Shown here piece after piece: positions 51,953 through 61,147 of a stretch of 64,000 bases of DNA (positions are counted from its first letter, which is position 1; each line of letters starts with the position of its first letter). This DNA comes from CAZGSN01 sp964371655 (GTDB taxonomy: Bacteria; Desulfobacterota; Binatia; HRBIN30): positions 1 through 64,000 of the forward strand of contig CAYJOD010000022.1 of NCBI GenBank assembly GCA_964371655.1. Reading direction: 5' to 3'. The notes below the pieces were generated by a model. It worked only from the letters and a program-made list of their open reading frames with translations, did no database searches and was not told the origin of the DNA. Position numbers and translations under genes: made by a program.

Positions 51953-54823
51953 TCACACCGCGACCCGCGTCACCTCGACCCGCGTATCGCGGTCATTCTG
52001 GCTGGGCTGCAGGCAAATCGAGATGGGACGCAGATGACCTTCGCCGCCGGCGAGCTCCACCGGATTGATCGGGCTCGGGATCAGATTCTGAAAGCCCTTG
52101 CCGCCGGCGAACTGGAAGTTCTCCCAGGCGTGATAGATGATCAGCTGTCCGGGACGCACCGCCGGTGACACCTTGGCGTTGACGCGAAAGCTGTCGATGT
52201 CGTTGTGCACTTCGACGAGCTCGCCATCGGCGATGCCGCGGCCCTGAGCGTCATTGACACTCATGTACATGATCGGCACCCCACGCTGCAGGCGCAGCAT
52301 ACGGGCGTCGTCGCGCCACGACGAGTGGATGGACCAACGCGTGTGGCCGCCGGAGAGAGTGAGCGGAAAGTTGCCACCGGCTTTGGGCGGGTCCTTGTGC
52401 ACAGGCAACGTCTCACCAAGCTCGATGTAGAACGGGTGATCGATGTAGAACTGGATGCGGCGTGTCAGCGTCGGATAGGGCACCTTGCCGGCGACGTGAT
52501 ACTGGAAGGGGCTGACCGTATCGTCGGCGGGGATATCGCAGGCGTTGCCGATGGACACGCCGCTGTTGCCGATGCTGGTGAAACGCGCGTACCCCTTCGC
52601 CTTCAGCTGCGGCCAGTCCACGCCCTTGAGGTTGCTCGACATCTGCACGAGATCGGAGGCGACCTTCTCTTCATCGTTCTCGGTGTAGGTACCGCCCATC
52701 GTGAAGTCGTCGTACACGGATTGCAGCGGCCGTTCGTTGCCGCGGCGGTCCTTGAAGGTCGTAATCGCGCGCGTCTTGGCGCGCTCCTGGATCGCCTTCG
52801 CCAGAGACGCGCAGATCTCCCAATCGGGTTTGGCTTCGTGGAAGCTCGTCGCCTTCGAGCCGGCGTGGATATAGGGCATCAGCGGCGTGCCCCACTTATG
52901 CTCGTTGTGCTCGTACCAACCGGCCGTCGGCAGTACGTAGTCCGAGGCCAGCGCCGACGAGGTCATGCGCCAATCGATGGTGACCAGGGCCTTGAGCTGA
53001 GGAAACAAGGTCTTGAACAGCGCCGGGTAGCCACGCAAGCGACGCACGATGTTGCTGCCGTACTCGAAGAGGATGCGCGGCGGGTTGCCGGGCTTCGGCG
53101 AGACGTATTGGTAGCCCTTGTCGAGCGATTCCTTGAGGTACTCGGCGACCGGCCGCTTCAGATAGGGATCCCACTCCTTCGAACGGCCGCTGGTCTCGAG
53201 CAGGCCGCCGTGCACGTTCCAGAACATGACACCGGAGACGATGTTGCCCTGCTTGAACTGCCAGTTGCCAAGCTCGTAGCGCACCATCTCGTCGGTCATG
53301 CCCGGCTTCTTCACGTCGCTCAGAACCGGCCAGAACTGCGCGTACATGCGGAGCTTGCCCATCCAGCCGGGCTGCTTGAGAACGGCGAACATTTCGGTGC
53401 CGTCCTGGACCAGAAACGGAAAGGCGCTGAAGCCGCTGCCCTTCTTGCCCATGTGACCGCAGAGCGCGAATACCAGGATCTGCGACCGTTCCATCAGGTT
53501 GCCGTGGTAGAACTTGGCGATGTTGCTGGAGGTGACGTTGGAAACCGCCTTGGCTTTGCCGATGCGGCGGGCGAGGTCGCGCACGACGGCGGCGCTGATG
53601 CCGGTGATCGAGGCCGTCTGCTCCGGCGTGTAGGCGCGGTCCAACTGCTCGCGCAGCAAGGCGAACACCGGACGTACGCTGACGTTGCCCTTCAGCGTCT
53701 TGGCGTCGAAGCTGCCTTCGAGGGCCGGGACGATCGCCGCTAGCGCCAAGGTATCGCGCGGGGCCTCGACGATGCGCTTCGCCTGCTGGTCGTACACGTA
53801 GAGTATGTCGACCGAGCCGTCTTTCACCATATCGCTCTGGCGCAGGAAGCGGTGGTTGTCGCTGCGCACCAGGAACGGCATGTCGGTCTGCTCGCGCAGG
53901 AAGGGTTCATTGTGGAGCTTCTCGCTGACGATCACCTGCGCCATCGACAGGGCGAACGCCGCATCGGTGCCGGTGTTGATCGGAATCCATTGATCGGCGT
54001 GAATCGACGAGGCGTTGTAGTCGGGTGCGATGGTGACGATCTGCGCCCCTTTGTAGCGCGCTTCCGTCCAGAAGTGGGCGTTGGGAATCTGCGTGTAGAG
54101 CGGGTTGCAGCCCCAGACGAGGATGATGTCGGAGAAGAAATAGTCGTCGAGCGAGCGCTCGGCGACGATCTTGCCGAAGGTGACGGCGGCGCCCGGATGG
54201 CCGTCGCCGATTTCCGTGTTCATGTCGAGACTGGAGCTGTCCATCAGGAACGACAGGCGCATCTGCCCGGCGGAGTGGACGCCGAACGTGTAGAGGGGAC
54301 CGAGCGACCAGATGATGCGATCGGTGCCCTCGGTGGTGACGGTGTCGACCATCAGATCGGCGATCTCGTTGAGCGCCTGCTCCCAAGAGATGCGCTGCCA
54401 CTGCCCCGAACCGCGCTCGCCGACACGTTTGAGCGGATACTTCACCCGCGTCGGGTCGTACATGCGGGCGCTGTAGCAGGCCCCCTTCTGGCAGCCGCGC
54501 GGATTGAAGTCGGGGGTGTCCTTGCGAATGGCGGGATAGTCCGCCGCCTGTTCCTCGCGCCACACCATCCCGTCTTTGACGAAGACGTCCCAAGCGCAAT
54601 GCGCCTGGTACCAGCAGTTCACGAAGTGCGAGCTGCGCACGACCTTGTCCCACGTCCATTTGCCGCGGTAGACATCCTCCCAGCTGCGATAATCGGGAAG
54701 GGCTGCCGCCGCGTAGGCGGCGCCGCTGCTTCCGCATAGCGGTGCGACCGCGAGCCGATCGAGTGAGAGCAGTAGCGTTGCCGCTCCGGTCGAACGAAGG
54801 AAGTCGCGACGTGTCAGTTTCAT
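51953..54823 (-). CDS. TAT-exported molybdopterin oxidoreductase, type II DMSO reductase family
   Basis: A 956-residue catalytic subunit. N-terminal twin-arginine signal (MKLTRRDFLRSTGAATLLL). The cluster-binding stretch has H66-x3-C70-x5-C76-x34-C111, a histidine-first arrangement as in NarG/EbdA/DdhA-type enzymes. NPRGCQKGACYS, KYPLKRVGERGSGQWQRISW and EIGDGHPGAAVTFG fit type II enzymes of the ethylbenzene, steroid C25 and dimethylsulfide dehydrogenase group, which hydroxylate or oxidise substrates in the periplasm. The start at 54823 has GGAGG six bases upstream. No iron-sulphur beta, haem gamma or chaperone delta subunit gene is adjacent. The substrate is unknown. Confidence 0.85.
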   Translation of the reverse strand: MKLTRRDFLRSTGAATLLLSLDRLAVAPLCGSSGAAYAAAALPDYRSWEDVYRGKWTWDKVVRSSHFVNCWYQAHCAWDVFVKDGMVWREEQAADYPAIRKDTPDFNPRGCQKGACYSARMYDPTRVKYPLKRVGERGSGQWQRISWEQALNEIADLMVDTVTTEGTDRIIWSLGPLYTFGVHSAGQMRLSFLMDSSSLDMNTEIGDGHPGAAVTFGKIVAERSLDDYFFSDIILVWGCNPLYTQIPNAHFWTEARYKGAQIVTIAPDYNASSIHADQWIPINTGTDAAFALSMAQVIVSEKLHNEPFLREQTDMPFLVRSDNHRFLRQSDMVKDGSVDILYVYDQQAKRIVEAPRDTLALAAIVPALEGSFDAKTLKGNVSVRPVFALLREQLDRAYTPEQTASITGISAAVVRDLARRIGKAKAVSNVTSSNIAKFYHGNLMERSQILVFALCGHMGKKGSGFSAFPFLVQDGTEMFAVLKQPGWMGKLRMYAQFWPVLSDVKKPGMTDEMVRYELGNWQFKQGNIVSGVMFWNVHGGLLETSGRSKEWDPYLKRPVAEYLKESLDKGYQYVSPKPGNPPRILFEYGSNIVRRLRGYPALFKTLFPQLKALVTIDWRMTSSALASDYVLPTAGWYEHNEHKWGTPLMPYIHAGSKATSFHEAKPDWEICASLAKAIQERAKTRAITTFKDRRGNERPLQSVYDDFTMGGTYTENDEEKVASDLVQMSSNLKGVDWPQLKAKGYARFTSIGNSGVSIGNACDIPADDTVSPFQYHVAGKVPYPTLTRRIQFYIDHPFYIELGETLPVHKDPPKAGGNFPLTLSGGHTRWSIHSSWRDDARMLRLQRGVPIMYMSVNDAQGRGIADGELVEVHNDIDSFRVNAKVSPAVRPGQLIIYHAWENFQFAGGKGFQNLIPSPINPVELAGGEGHLRPISICLQPSQNDRDTRVEVTRVAV

Positions 54824-54867
54824 CATCACCCTCCAATCCTGGGCCCGAGGCACACGATCACAACCTC

Positions 54868-54883
54868 CCTACCGTTCGGTAGG
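54868..54883. promoter_or_regulatory. TetR-like operator palindrome
   Basis: CCTACCGTTCGGTAGG: two perfect 7-bp arms around a 2-bp centre, 45 bp upstream of the molybdoenzyme start. ACCTACCG/CGGTAGGT-type palindromes are common operators of TetR-family repressors. No tetR gene is in the window. Confidence 0.5.
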
Positions 54884-54998
54884 TCTTTATCGAATGTGAT
54901 GAGTCACCGAAGTAGATGACGTCGGTCACGTTCGGGCGGAGGGTCGCATGAGCCCGAAAACATCAGTTCGACTTCCAGGTCGCGATTAGTCTGGTAGA

Positions 54999-55145
54999 GC
55001 GCCCTTCGAGACGCGGCCTGAAAATTCTTCGATACGGTTCGCTACCCAGGAGGTGGCTCAGGGCGAACGGGAGGAATTGATGCAGCTACCGTTACACCGT
55101 TCGCCCTCGTATGAGGCGCGGTCTTTTGGCGCCGTCTCGAAGGGC
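54999..55145. repeat. CTTCGAGACGG-family palindrome, copy 4
   Basis: GCGCCCTTCGAGACGC and GCGCCGTCTCGAAGGGC at the ends, with GGCTCAGGGCGAACGG and CCGTTCGCCCTCGTATG inside. The words GAATTGATGCAGCTACCGTT are also at 8552-8575 as their complement, so the loop is conserved too. Part of the 54824-55193 intergenic region. Confidence 0.85.
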
Positions 55146-55193
55146 AAGGTCGGTCGTAATCGAATTGGCGGGCATAGCCCCGTACGGCACACC

Positions 55194-55778
55194 CTACGAA
55201 AACACTTGATGGAGTGGTGGCGGCGGACGGTGTGCGCCGGTTTCACTCTCATTCGCGTACGCGGCCTCGGCTCGTTCCTTCAGCGCCAGCCCGTTGGCGC
55301 AAAAGCCGGTGACGATGCGACGGCGATAGAGCAGTCGCACCAACGGCGCGAGGATGCCCGCGGTGCGCTCGTAGGTGGAGTATCGAGTGCGATCGGTGGC
55401 GATAGGCGCGAGGTACTGAACACGCTCGGCGTTGACCCACGACGCTATGGTGGCATAGGCGAGACAGCAGTTCTCCTCCCAGACGGTGAGCGTTTCGCGC
55501 TGCATGAAGCCGGCCTTGCCGAGAGTGCCGCTCGCGTAGGGGCCCCAGCGCGGTCCAAAGGTCACCGTTTGCCCCACTTCGGCACGGGTATCCAAGACGA
55601 AGAATCGGTTTAGGGGGTTCCATACCGGATAGCGCTCGAAGTCGGTCATGATCGCCCAGACCAACGCGACGGGCGCATCGATCTCGATGCATTCGGTAAG
55701 GATGTTTGCGGCGAAGACGCCGGGGATGCGACACGGATTATCCGGATCGAAGGGCCCGAACGGGTTGGACTTCAGCAT
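55194..55778 (-). CDS. SRPBCC/polyketide-cyclase-like domain protein
   Basis: A 194-residue protein with the START-like pattern: ECIEIDAPVALVWAIMTDFERYPVWNP, then strands and a long C-terminal helix (GFCANGLALKERAEA). These bind hydrophobic ligands. No signal peptide. It lies upstream of the molybdoenzyme on the same strand, but with 370 bp of repeat and operator between them, so cotranscription is uncertain. Confidence 0.8.
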   Translation of the reverse strand: MLKSNPFGPFDPDNPCRIPGVFAANILTECIEIDAPVALVWAIMTDFERYPVWNPLNRFFVLDTRAEVGQTVTFGPRWGPYASGTLGKAGFMQRETLTVWEENCCLAYATIASWVNAERVQYLAPIATDRTRYSTYERTAGILAPLVRLLYRRRIVTGFCANGLALKERAEAAYANESETGAHRPPPPLHQVFS

Positions 55779-55991
55779 GCAGAAACCTGAAGCATGAGCG
55801 CCAGCCTAGTGAACACCAGAAGCTAGCTCAAACTCTTTCTCCGCATCCTCGAGACTGGAGCGGAAGAACGCGGTGCGGCAGGCCTCCGTGCCTGCCCGGC
55901 TGCGCAGGCACGGACACCTGCGCCACCAAAGCCGCCATCGTGCAGAGGCCCGGGTCTGGATTCTCGATCGAAAAACATCGAGTGTGTAGGG

Positions 55992-56240
55992 ATGGATCAA
56001 CGACCCCTCGAGGGTGTCACCCTGGAAACGATCGTCACCGAGCTGGTCGAACAGTACGGATGGGAGAAACTGGGGAGCCTCGTCAACATCAGATGCTTCA
56101 CCCTCAACCCCAGCATCAAGTCGAGTCTGACGTTCCTGCGCCGCACCCCTTGGGCCCGCACGAAGGTCGAAGCGATCTACCTGAGACACAAGCGCGCGAC
56201 GGCGCGGCGTACCCGCGCGTCGGCGTCTCGCCCGCAATGA
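55992..56240 (+). CDS. VF530-family (DUF2132) DNA-binding-like protein
   Basis: An 82-residue protein closely following the VF530 pattern: LEGVTLETIVTELVEQYGWE, then IRCFTLNPSIKSSLTFLRRT, then PWARTKVEAIYL. The family is small and conserved in proteobacteria; a structure from Vibrio fischeri suggested nucleic-acid binding. The tail (about 66-82) is Arg/Ala-rich and extra. Its stop overlaps the start of the next gene by 3 bp. Confidence 0.85.
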   Translation: MDQRPLEGVTLETIVTELVEQYGWEKLGSLVNIRCFTLNPSIKSSLTFLRRTPWARTKVEAIYLRHKRATARRTRASASRPQ

Positions 56241-57241
56241 CACAGGCAACACTTCCCGTCGTCGGCGATCTGCAACGCCTTCTGCGGCGGCTGGCGCTCG
56301 AGGCGGACGAGCTGCACCGTGTTCTCGCGCGCCTGGAAGACCGCGTGCGTCGCTTCGAGGACAGTGAGCGCCCGGCGTACGAGAGCTGGCTGCGACTCGA
56401 GCTCGGCCCGCTGTTCACGAACCTCGGCGAGCGTGTCGAGGAGCTGCGCGCGCGGCAGATCATCGCCGAGCGCGTGATGGAGCTGGTGGATCGTTACGGT
56501 CTGCATCCGCGCGAGGCCCTCCACCTCGTCATCAATCCGCCGCCCGCCACCGGCCTGCGACAGGAGGGTGCCTGGAGCCGTGAGGAGATCGAGGCACGGC
56601 GGCGTGCCAAGATTGATCGGAAACGCGCGCAGCGGAAGCAGACGCGCCGGGAACAGCACTCGTCGAACGGGAGTGCAGACACGGGTGAGGCACCGGGAAC
56701 GCATGGCTCTGGTCGCAACGGTGAGCCGTCGCGCCCACGGATGACCGAGCTCTATCGGGCCCTGGCCCGCAGGCTTCACCCCGATTCTCCGACGGCGATC
56801 TCCGGACTCGATCCTGGACGCGTCCGAACCATCTGGGTCGATGTCCAAGCGGCCTACGCAGCCCGGAGTCTCGAGCGCATGCTGGCGATCTCGGCTTGGC
56901 TGGAGATGGCCGCTGCCGGCGGCACGGACGCGGGCGCGCTCGGACACGAGCGCCGCGATTCTTCGTATGCCCCTCTGCTCTCACTGGCGGAGCGTCACGA
57001 GCACGTGCGTGCGCTCGACAGATCGCGCCGGGCTTTGGAGCGGCGGCTGGCGCAACTCGAGCGTGAACCCGCCTGGGGCTTCGAGGCTGCCCCGACGCGC
57101 GTCCGTCGCCAGCTGAAGCAGGCGGCGGCGCGGAGGCTCGAGGACGAGTTGTCGCAGGTCCGCAATGCACTCGACGATGTCGAGGACTTCTTCAAGTCGA
57201 TCGGCTCGCCGCGTCCCCCGCGCCAAATGCGGAGACGCTAG
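56237..57241 (+). CDS. Coiled-coil protein with J-domain-like HPD motif
   Basis: A 334-residue, Arg- and Glu-rich cytoplasmic protein. N-terminal coiled coil (about 5-80), a basic segment (EEIEARRRAKIDRKRAQRK), then MTELYRALARRLHPDSPTAI with the HPD tripeptide typical of DnaJ domains, followed by IWVDVQAAYAARSLERMLAI, and a C-terminal coiled coil. It may be a specialised Hsp70 co-chaperone; the function is not known. The ATG overlaps the VF530 stop, so the two are translationally coupled. Confidence 0.65.
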   Translation: MTQATLPVVGDLQRLLRRLALEADELHRVLARLEDRVRRFEDSERPAYESWLRLELGPLFTNLGERVEELRARQIIAERVMELVDRYGLHPREALHLVINPPPATGLRQEGAWSREEIEARRRAKIDRKRAQRKQTRREQHSSNGSADTGEAPGTHGSGRNGEPSRPRMTELYRALARRLHPDSPTAISGLDPGRVRTIWVDVQAAYAARSLERMLAISAWLEMAAAGGTDAGALGHERRDSSYAPLLSLAERHEHVRALDRSRRALERRLAQLEREPAWGFEAAPTRVRRQLKQAAARRLEDELSQVRNALDDVEDFFKSIGSPRPPRQMRRR

Positions 57242-57249
57242 CCTGGGTT

Positions 57250-57610
57250 TCTCACCGCAGAGGCGCCGAGGCGCAGAGAAAGCCTTGGATGGCAGGAAAC
57301 AATCACGACTTTGGTCGGGTCAATTTCGTGCACCCGGTGATTCGGCGGATGCGGAGTTGTTCTCAGCCCGAACAACTCAGTTGGAACCACGGATGGACGC
57401 TGATGAACGCGGATAAGGCGAGTCAGAAACCGGACATCCACGGATTCAGGCAATGAATTCGCCCCGACAAAATCGATACGCTTCGAAAGGAAGTGTTTCC
57501 CTTTCGAATCCGTGTCCATCGGTGTCCATCCGCGGTTCCAATTGTGGTTTTCAGGCTCAGAACATCTTCTTCTCCGCGCCTCTGCGTCTCTGCGGTCAAG
57601 TCTTGGCGAG
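57250..57610. repeat. Nested repeat: CACCGCAGAGGCGCC frame around ACCACGGATGGACGC
   Basis: Outer arms TCTCACCGCAGAGGCGCCGA (from 57249) and GCCTCTGCGTCTCTGCGG (ending about 57597) enclose GGAACCACGGATGGACGC (57382) with CATCCGCGGTTCCAAT (57527-57542). Same frame as at 27387-27752 with a different inner unit. Confidence 0.85.
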
Positions 57611-57619
57611 AAAAGCGAG

Positions 57620-57937
57620 CTAGCAATCGTCTGCTGCGGCTGCCGAAAGGCGGAAGTACTCGCGAAGGGTACGGGTTCGAAACACGAGCGCAGAGGCGGC
57701 CGTGACCGCCGCGACGACGCCGAGAATGACGGCGAGGCGAGTGAACGGCTCTCCGGATTGCCTGCGAACGATGACGAGAACCATCAAGGTTCGCACCCAT
57801 TCAACCGTTGCGAGCGCAAGGCCGAGCTGAATCAGGCGAGCCGCCCAGGGGCGACGAACCAACATGAGGATGACGAGGAAGACCGCCGCTAGGACGAAGA
57901 GAAGATTGCCGGCGCGTAAGAAATGCGCGGCCAGCAC
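57620..57937 (-). CDS. Small multi-pass membrane protein
   Basis: A 105-residue protein with three hydrophobic stretches (about 10-27, 32-55, 68-88) and short charged loops (VRRPWAARL, VRRQSGEPF, FRTRTLREYF). I do not recognise a named family, though the layout is that of a conserved small membrane protein. GTG start at 57937. No partner is adjacent; it is surrounded by repeats. Confidence 0.6.
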   Translation of the reverse strand: MLAAHFLRAGNLLFVLAAVFLVILMLVRRPWAARLIQLGLALATVEWVRTLMVLVIVRRQSGEPFTRLAVILGVVAAVTAASALVFRTRTLREYFRLSAAAADDC

Positions 57938-58002
57938 GAGAGCAGATAGGCCGGCAGGCAGAAGTAGTAAGGCGGTCAGTCAGCATCAGGGTTACAAGAA
58001 GG

Positions 58003-58345
58003 ACTCACCGCAGAGGGCGCCGAGTCCGCAGAGGTTGGCGCAACGATTGTTCGGGAAGGGTTTGGAAGAATCCTCTGGAACTAGCCCGCAAGAAACAGAT
58101 TGAACCGCGGATGGACACGGATGAACGCCGATAAGATGAGGCAGGCAGGGACTTGGAGAAGAACTGCCCGCGCACGTGGCCGCATCCCTTCGTACGAGGG
58201 GCCACTCGACGTTGATCGCTGGAATCCGCGTGCATCAGCGTCAATCCGCGGTTCCAGACGAGGTGTTCCGGATTAGGTTGGACGGAACGCTCCACAACCT
58301 GCTTCTCTCCTTTGCGTTTCTCTCGGGTTTCTGCGGTCGGTTCTG
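58003..58345. repeat. Nested repeat: CACCGCAGAGGGCGCC frame around ACCGCGGATGGACACGG
   Basis: GACTCACCGCAGAGGGCGCC (58003) and TCTCGGGTTTCTGCGG (about 58321-58336) enclose GAACCGCGGATGGACACGG (58107) and TCAATCCGCGGTTCCAG (58241-58257). Second case of this frame/inner combination. Together with 58370-58497 it accounts for the gap 57938-58490. Confidence 0.75.
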
Positions 58346-58369
58346 GCTTCTCATCTCCGGGTTAGTCTC

Positions 58370-58497
58370 AGAGGCTGTGAATTTATCGTCTGGGCTTCAG
58401 GCATCGGGCCTCGGACTTCTGGAGAAACCCAATCCTTCGGGACCCTGAGGTCTGAAGTCCGAGGCCTGATGTCGATTTCTTCACAAGCTCTCAGCGC
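58370..58497. repeat. TTGTGAA frame repeat, copy 2
   Basis: GAGGCTGTGAATTTATCG and GATTTCTTCACAAGCTCTC enclose a palindrome on GGCATCGGGCCTCGGACTTC / GAAGTCCGAGGCCTGATG. The right arm overlaps the stop codon of the glycoside-hydrolase-like gene at 58491. Confidence 0.8.
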
Positions 58498-60201
58498 TGA
58501 TAGAGGCTGTCGTTGACCAGCTTCATTCGCGCCGCAAGCTCCTGGTACTCGCCGTCGTGGATGTCGACGATCCCCCAGTTATCGTTCTCGCCGTCGAAGC
58601 GTCCTTCGGCGGGTTGATCGGTGTACTCGAACCAGTGTGCGCCGACCATGTACGGTCGTTGCAGGACGCGGCGCATGTAGCTCTCGTAGGATGCGGCGCG
58701 TTCGGTTTGCGTCGCCAGCTTCGGGTAGATCGGTGGATAGGAGTTGGGCAAACCGGAATCGTCGGCGAGGTACCCGAACTCACTGATCAGAAACGGCTTC
58801 GGCGCGTAGCGGTGAAGCTCGTCGAGGTCGGCGAACAAGTCGCCGGTGAAGATGTAGCCGTTGCGCCGTGCCGACGGCGCGACCAGCAGGTCGATGGTGC
58901 CTTGAGAAATCTCGTACTGGTTGACGCTGACGACGTCGACAAACGGCGCCAACGCCGCCACCACCGCCGGCGAGCTGTGGTACGCAAGCAAGCGCGAGCC
59001 GAGAATGAGAAGGTCGGGGCTGATCGCGCGCAGCGCGTCGTGCACCACCTGAAAGTAGCGCTGCGCCACCGCGCCGGCGAAGGCCTGGCGCGCCGCCCCG
59101 CCCCCCGCGGCGGGGTGTACGTGTGGTNNNNNNNNNNTCTTGCACCACCTTAATGTTGCGCGGCGCCACCGGGCGGGGTATGGCGCGCCGCGCCGCCGCG
59201 CGCGGCGGCGGGTCGTTACCTGGGTTGCGCGGCAGCGAGCTCAGCGACTGCACGTCGTCGAAGCTGCTGAGCTGCCGATCCCAGACGGCGTTGAAGGCCG
59301 ACACGTCACCGCCATAGAGCTGCTCGAAAAACGCCTGCAGCGCGATCTTCCCGGGCGTTGCGGACGGCAGGCGCAGATACGCGTCGAGAAAGGAAATCTC
59401 CTGGGTGAGACCCGGACCCCAGCCGAGCTCGTTGTCACTGAATGCGCCAATGCAAAAGTCGTCGGCGGCACAGCCGCGTGCGCCCTCGGCTTCCGCCTCG
59501 GCGCCGCTGGCAAACTGCGGATCGAAGAAGTCGCGGATGTGTTCGCCTCTTTGACCCGGGCGTAGGCCGGGAACCTCCGGTGCGCGACCGGCGAAGCCGA
59601 GGATGATCGTGTACGGCACGCGGCCGCGGAACAACTCGTACTTGCTCCACGCGCCGAGGCTGTTGAAGCCGAGACGCGCAAAGCGGCGCACGACGGAATC
59701 GGCCCAGCCGGCTTCGCTACCATACATCGCCAGAACGTTATCGTGGTACGGCGAGCGGCCCAGTGCAGGTGCGTAGTCGCCGTCGGATGTCGTGTGGCTC
59801 ACCCCGGCCGAGAAGTAGGCGTTGCCCGCCGGGGTGATCAGCCAAGACACACCATCGATTTGCGCCGTACGGAAATGCCCAGTGGCTTCGCTCTGAATCG
59901 CGCTGCAACCTCCGAAGCGATCGAACTCACATACTCGCGGCGCCGCCGTCGGGGAGAGCGTTGCGGTCGGCGACTGCGTGAGCGACGGCGTCGCAGTCGG
60001 TGTCGGCGTTGCAGTTGGTTGCAGCGTTGCGGTTGTTGTCGGGGTCGGCGTTGTGCTGCGGGTTGCGGTAGATGTCAACGTCGACGTTGGGGACGCTGAG
60101 AATGTCGGTGTCGTTGTGGGTGTCGGGGTATCGTGGGTGTCGGAGCTACACGCCGCCGCGCCCATCAAAATGGCGGCGAGTAGGATTGTCGTGAGGGGCA
60201 T
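58491..60201 (-). CDS. Glycoside-hydrolase-like lipoprotein, interrupted by assembly gap
   Basis: Lipoprotein signal (MPLTTILLAAILMGAAACSS), a Thr/Pro/Ala/Ser low-complexity linker (about 25-90), then a TIM-barrel-like hydrolase resembling GH42/GH50 (beta-agarase-like) enzymes: VSWLITPAGNAYFSAGVSH, CIGAFSDNELGWG (acid/base candidate), and after the gap PKPFLISEFGYLADDSG (nucleophile candidate) and YMVGAHWFEYTDQPAEGR. Ten N at 59128-59137 and a frame mismatch break the frame. The bases on both sides of the gap resemble each other, so the gene is probably intact in the organism. Cell-surface polysaccharide degradation is likely; the substrate is unknown. Confidence 0.75.
59128..59137. other. 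Scaffold gap (10 N)
   Basis: Ten ambiguous bases. The flanks at about 59040-59127 and 59138-59220 are noisy versions of the same GC-rich sequence (for example TGCACCACCTGAAAGTAGCG and TGCACCACCTTAATGTTGCG), as expected from two overlapping contig ends that were not merged. Confidence 0.95.
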
Positions 60202-60255
60202 CAGGCCACGACTGACGCCGACGTCTTGGCGACCCGCGTCCTCGCCCGCAACTTC

Positions 60256-60431
60256 GGAGTGTGTCGATAAACTCCAAGCCGTGCTTCGAGGCGGCCCCAG
60301 AAGAAGGGGCCTCCTCAGCACGAACGGACAAATGTTCAATGAAATCAAGCCAGCCTCCGTTCGCCCTGAGGAGCCGCCATCCTCTGGCAACGTCTCGAAG
60401 GGCGGGTCAGCGAGAAAATCGACGCACTCTT
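60256..60431. repeat. TGTCGATAAA frame enclosing CTTCGAGACGG-family palindrome
   Basis: GAGTGTGTCGATAAAC (60257) and GAGAAAATCGACGCACTC (ending 60429) flank a complete copy (60282-60404) of the family seen at 8503 and elsewhere. Shows directly that the frame and its cargo are independent units. It lies upstream of the hydrolase gene. From 60432 to 60965 I see no convincing gene, promoter or repeat. Confidence 0.85.
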
Positions 60432-60972
60432 CGCGGAGAGAACGTGGCGCCCGTCGTCGATCGGCCTTAGCTGCGAGGGTCATGCACGGGTCGGTGAGGG
60501 TCGGCACCGAGAGATCTTGCCAAGGATTCCGTTCTGCGGATAGTCCGTGCCCTGCGTTTAGCCCGAAGACAAGAATTGGACCGCGGTTGGGACGCAGGTG
60601 GACAGCGAAAAGCGCCCGCGACCTGTGGGCACAAATCGATCACCAGCTCACGGAGGGCCTCGGCGCCGAGGTGCCTGCGCACGCAGTTGCGATGTACCGC
60701 GTCCGTGCCGTGTCAGTTGGCTTGGTTTCTCGTGGTCGCGAGCCGGTTCAGAGCTTCCCCAACACGGCTTCAATCATCTTGCAACATGACGGTGGGTCTA
60801 TTGACCAGCCGACTGTTACGTGAAACTTCGATCGCAGAATTGCCAGTTCATGACCATTCGGCGCGACCCTCGGTGCGAGGAGCAAGTCTGCTCATCTTCG
60901 CGGCGCAGTCTGCGAGGGAGTTGTGTAGTTCTCGGACCCGGAAGAGCCGGAACCGATAAGAGAAACAGAAAA

Positions 60973-61085
60973 TGAACGACAGAGGCACAGAGCCCACAGA
61001 GAAGAAGCTGAGTGGTCAACACGCTTGTAGCCCTCAGATCCTCAGCCCTCTTTCTCGGTGTCCTCTGTGCCTCTGTGGTTGGTCC
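60973..61085. repeat. CACAGAGGCACAGAGCC repeat
   Basis: GACAGAGGCACAGAGCCCAC and its complement-like GTGTCCTCTGTGCCTCTGTGG facing each other across about 60 bp; the same unit is the inner part of 27387-27752. Confidence 0.8.
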
Positions 61086-61147
61086 ACTTGGTCCTTGCGG
61101 AAGTCGGGTGTCGATTACTTATGCAAGGCTTCATTAGGAGGGATTCC

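Noticed and set aside
52205..53743. 512-codon open frame on the plus strand
   Set aside because: Antisense to the molybdoenzyme; same low-quality composition, no ribosome site.
60432..60965. Remnant transposase or small gene
   Set aside because: Short frames on both strands give no family resemblance, no ribosome site and no terminal inverted repeats.
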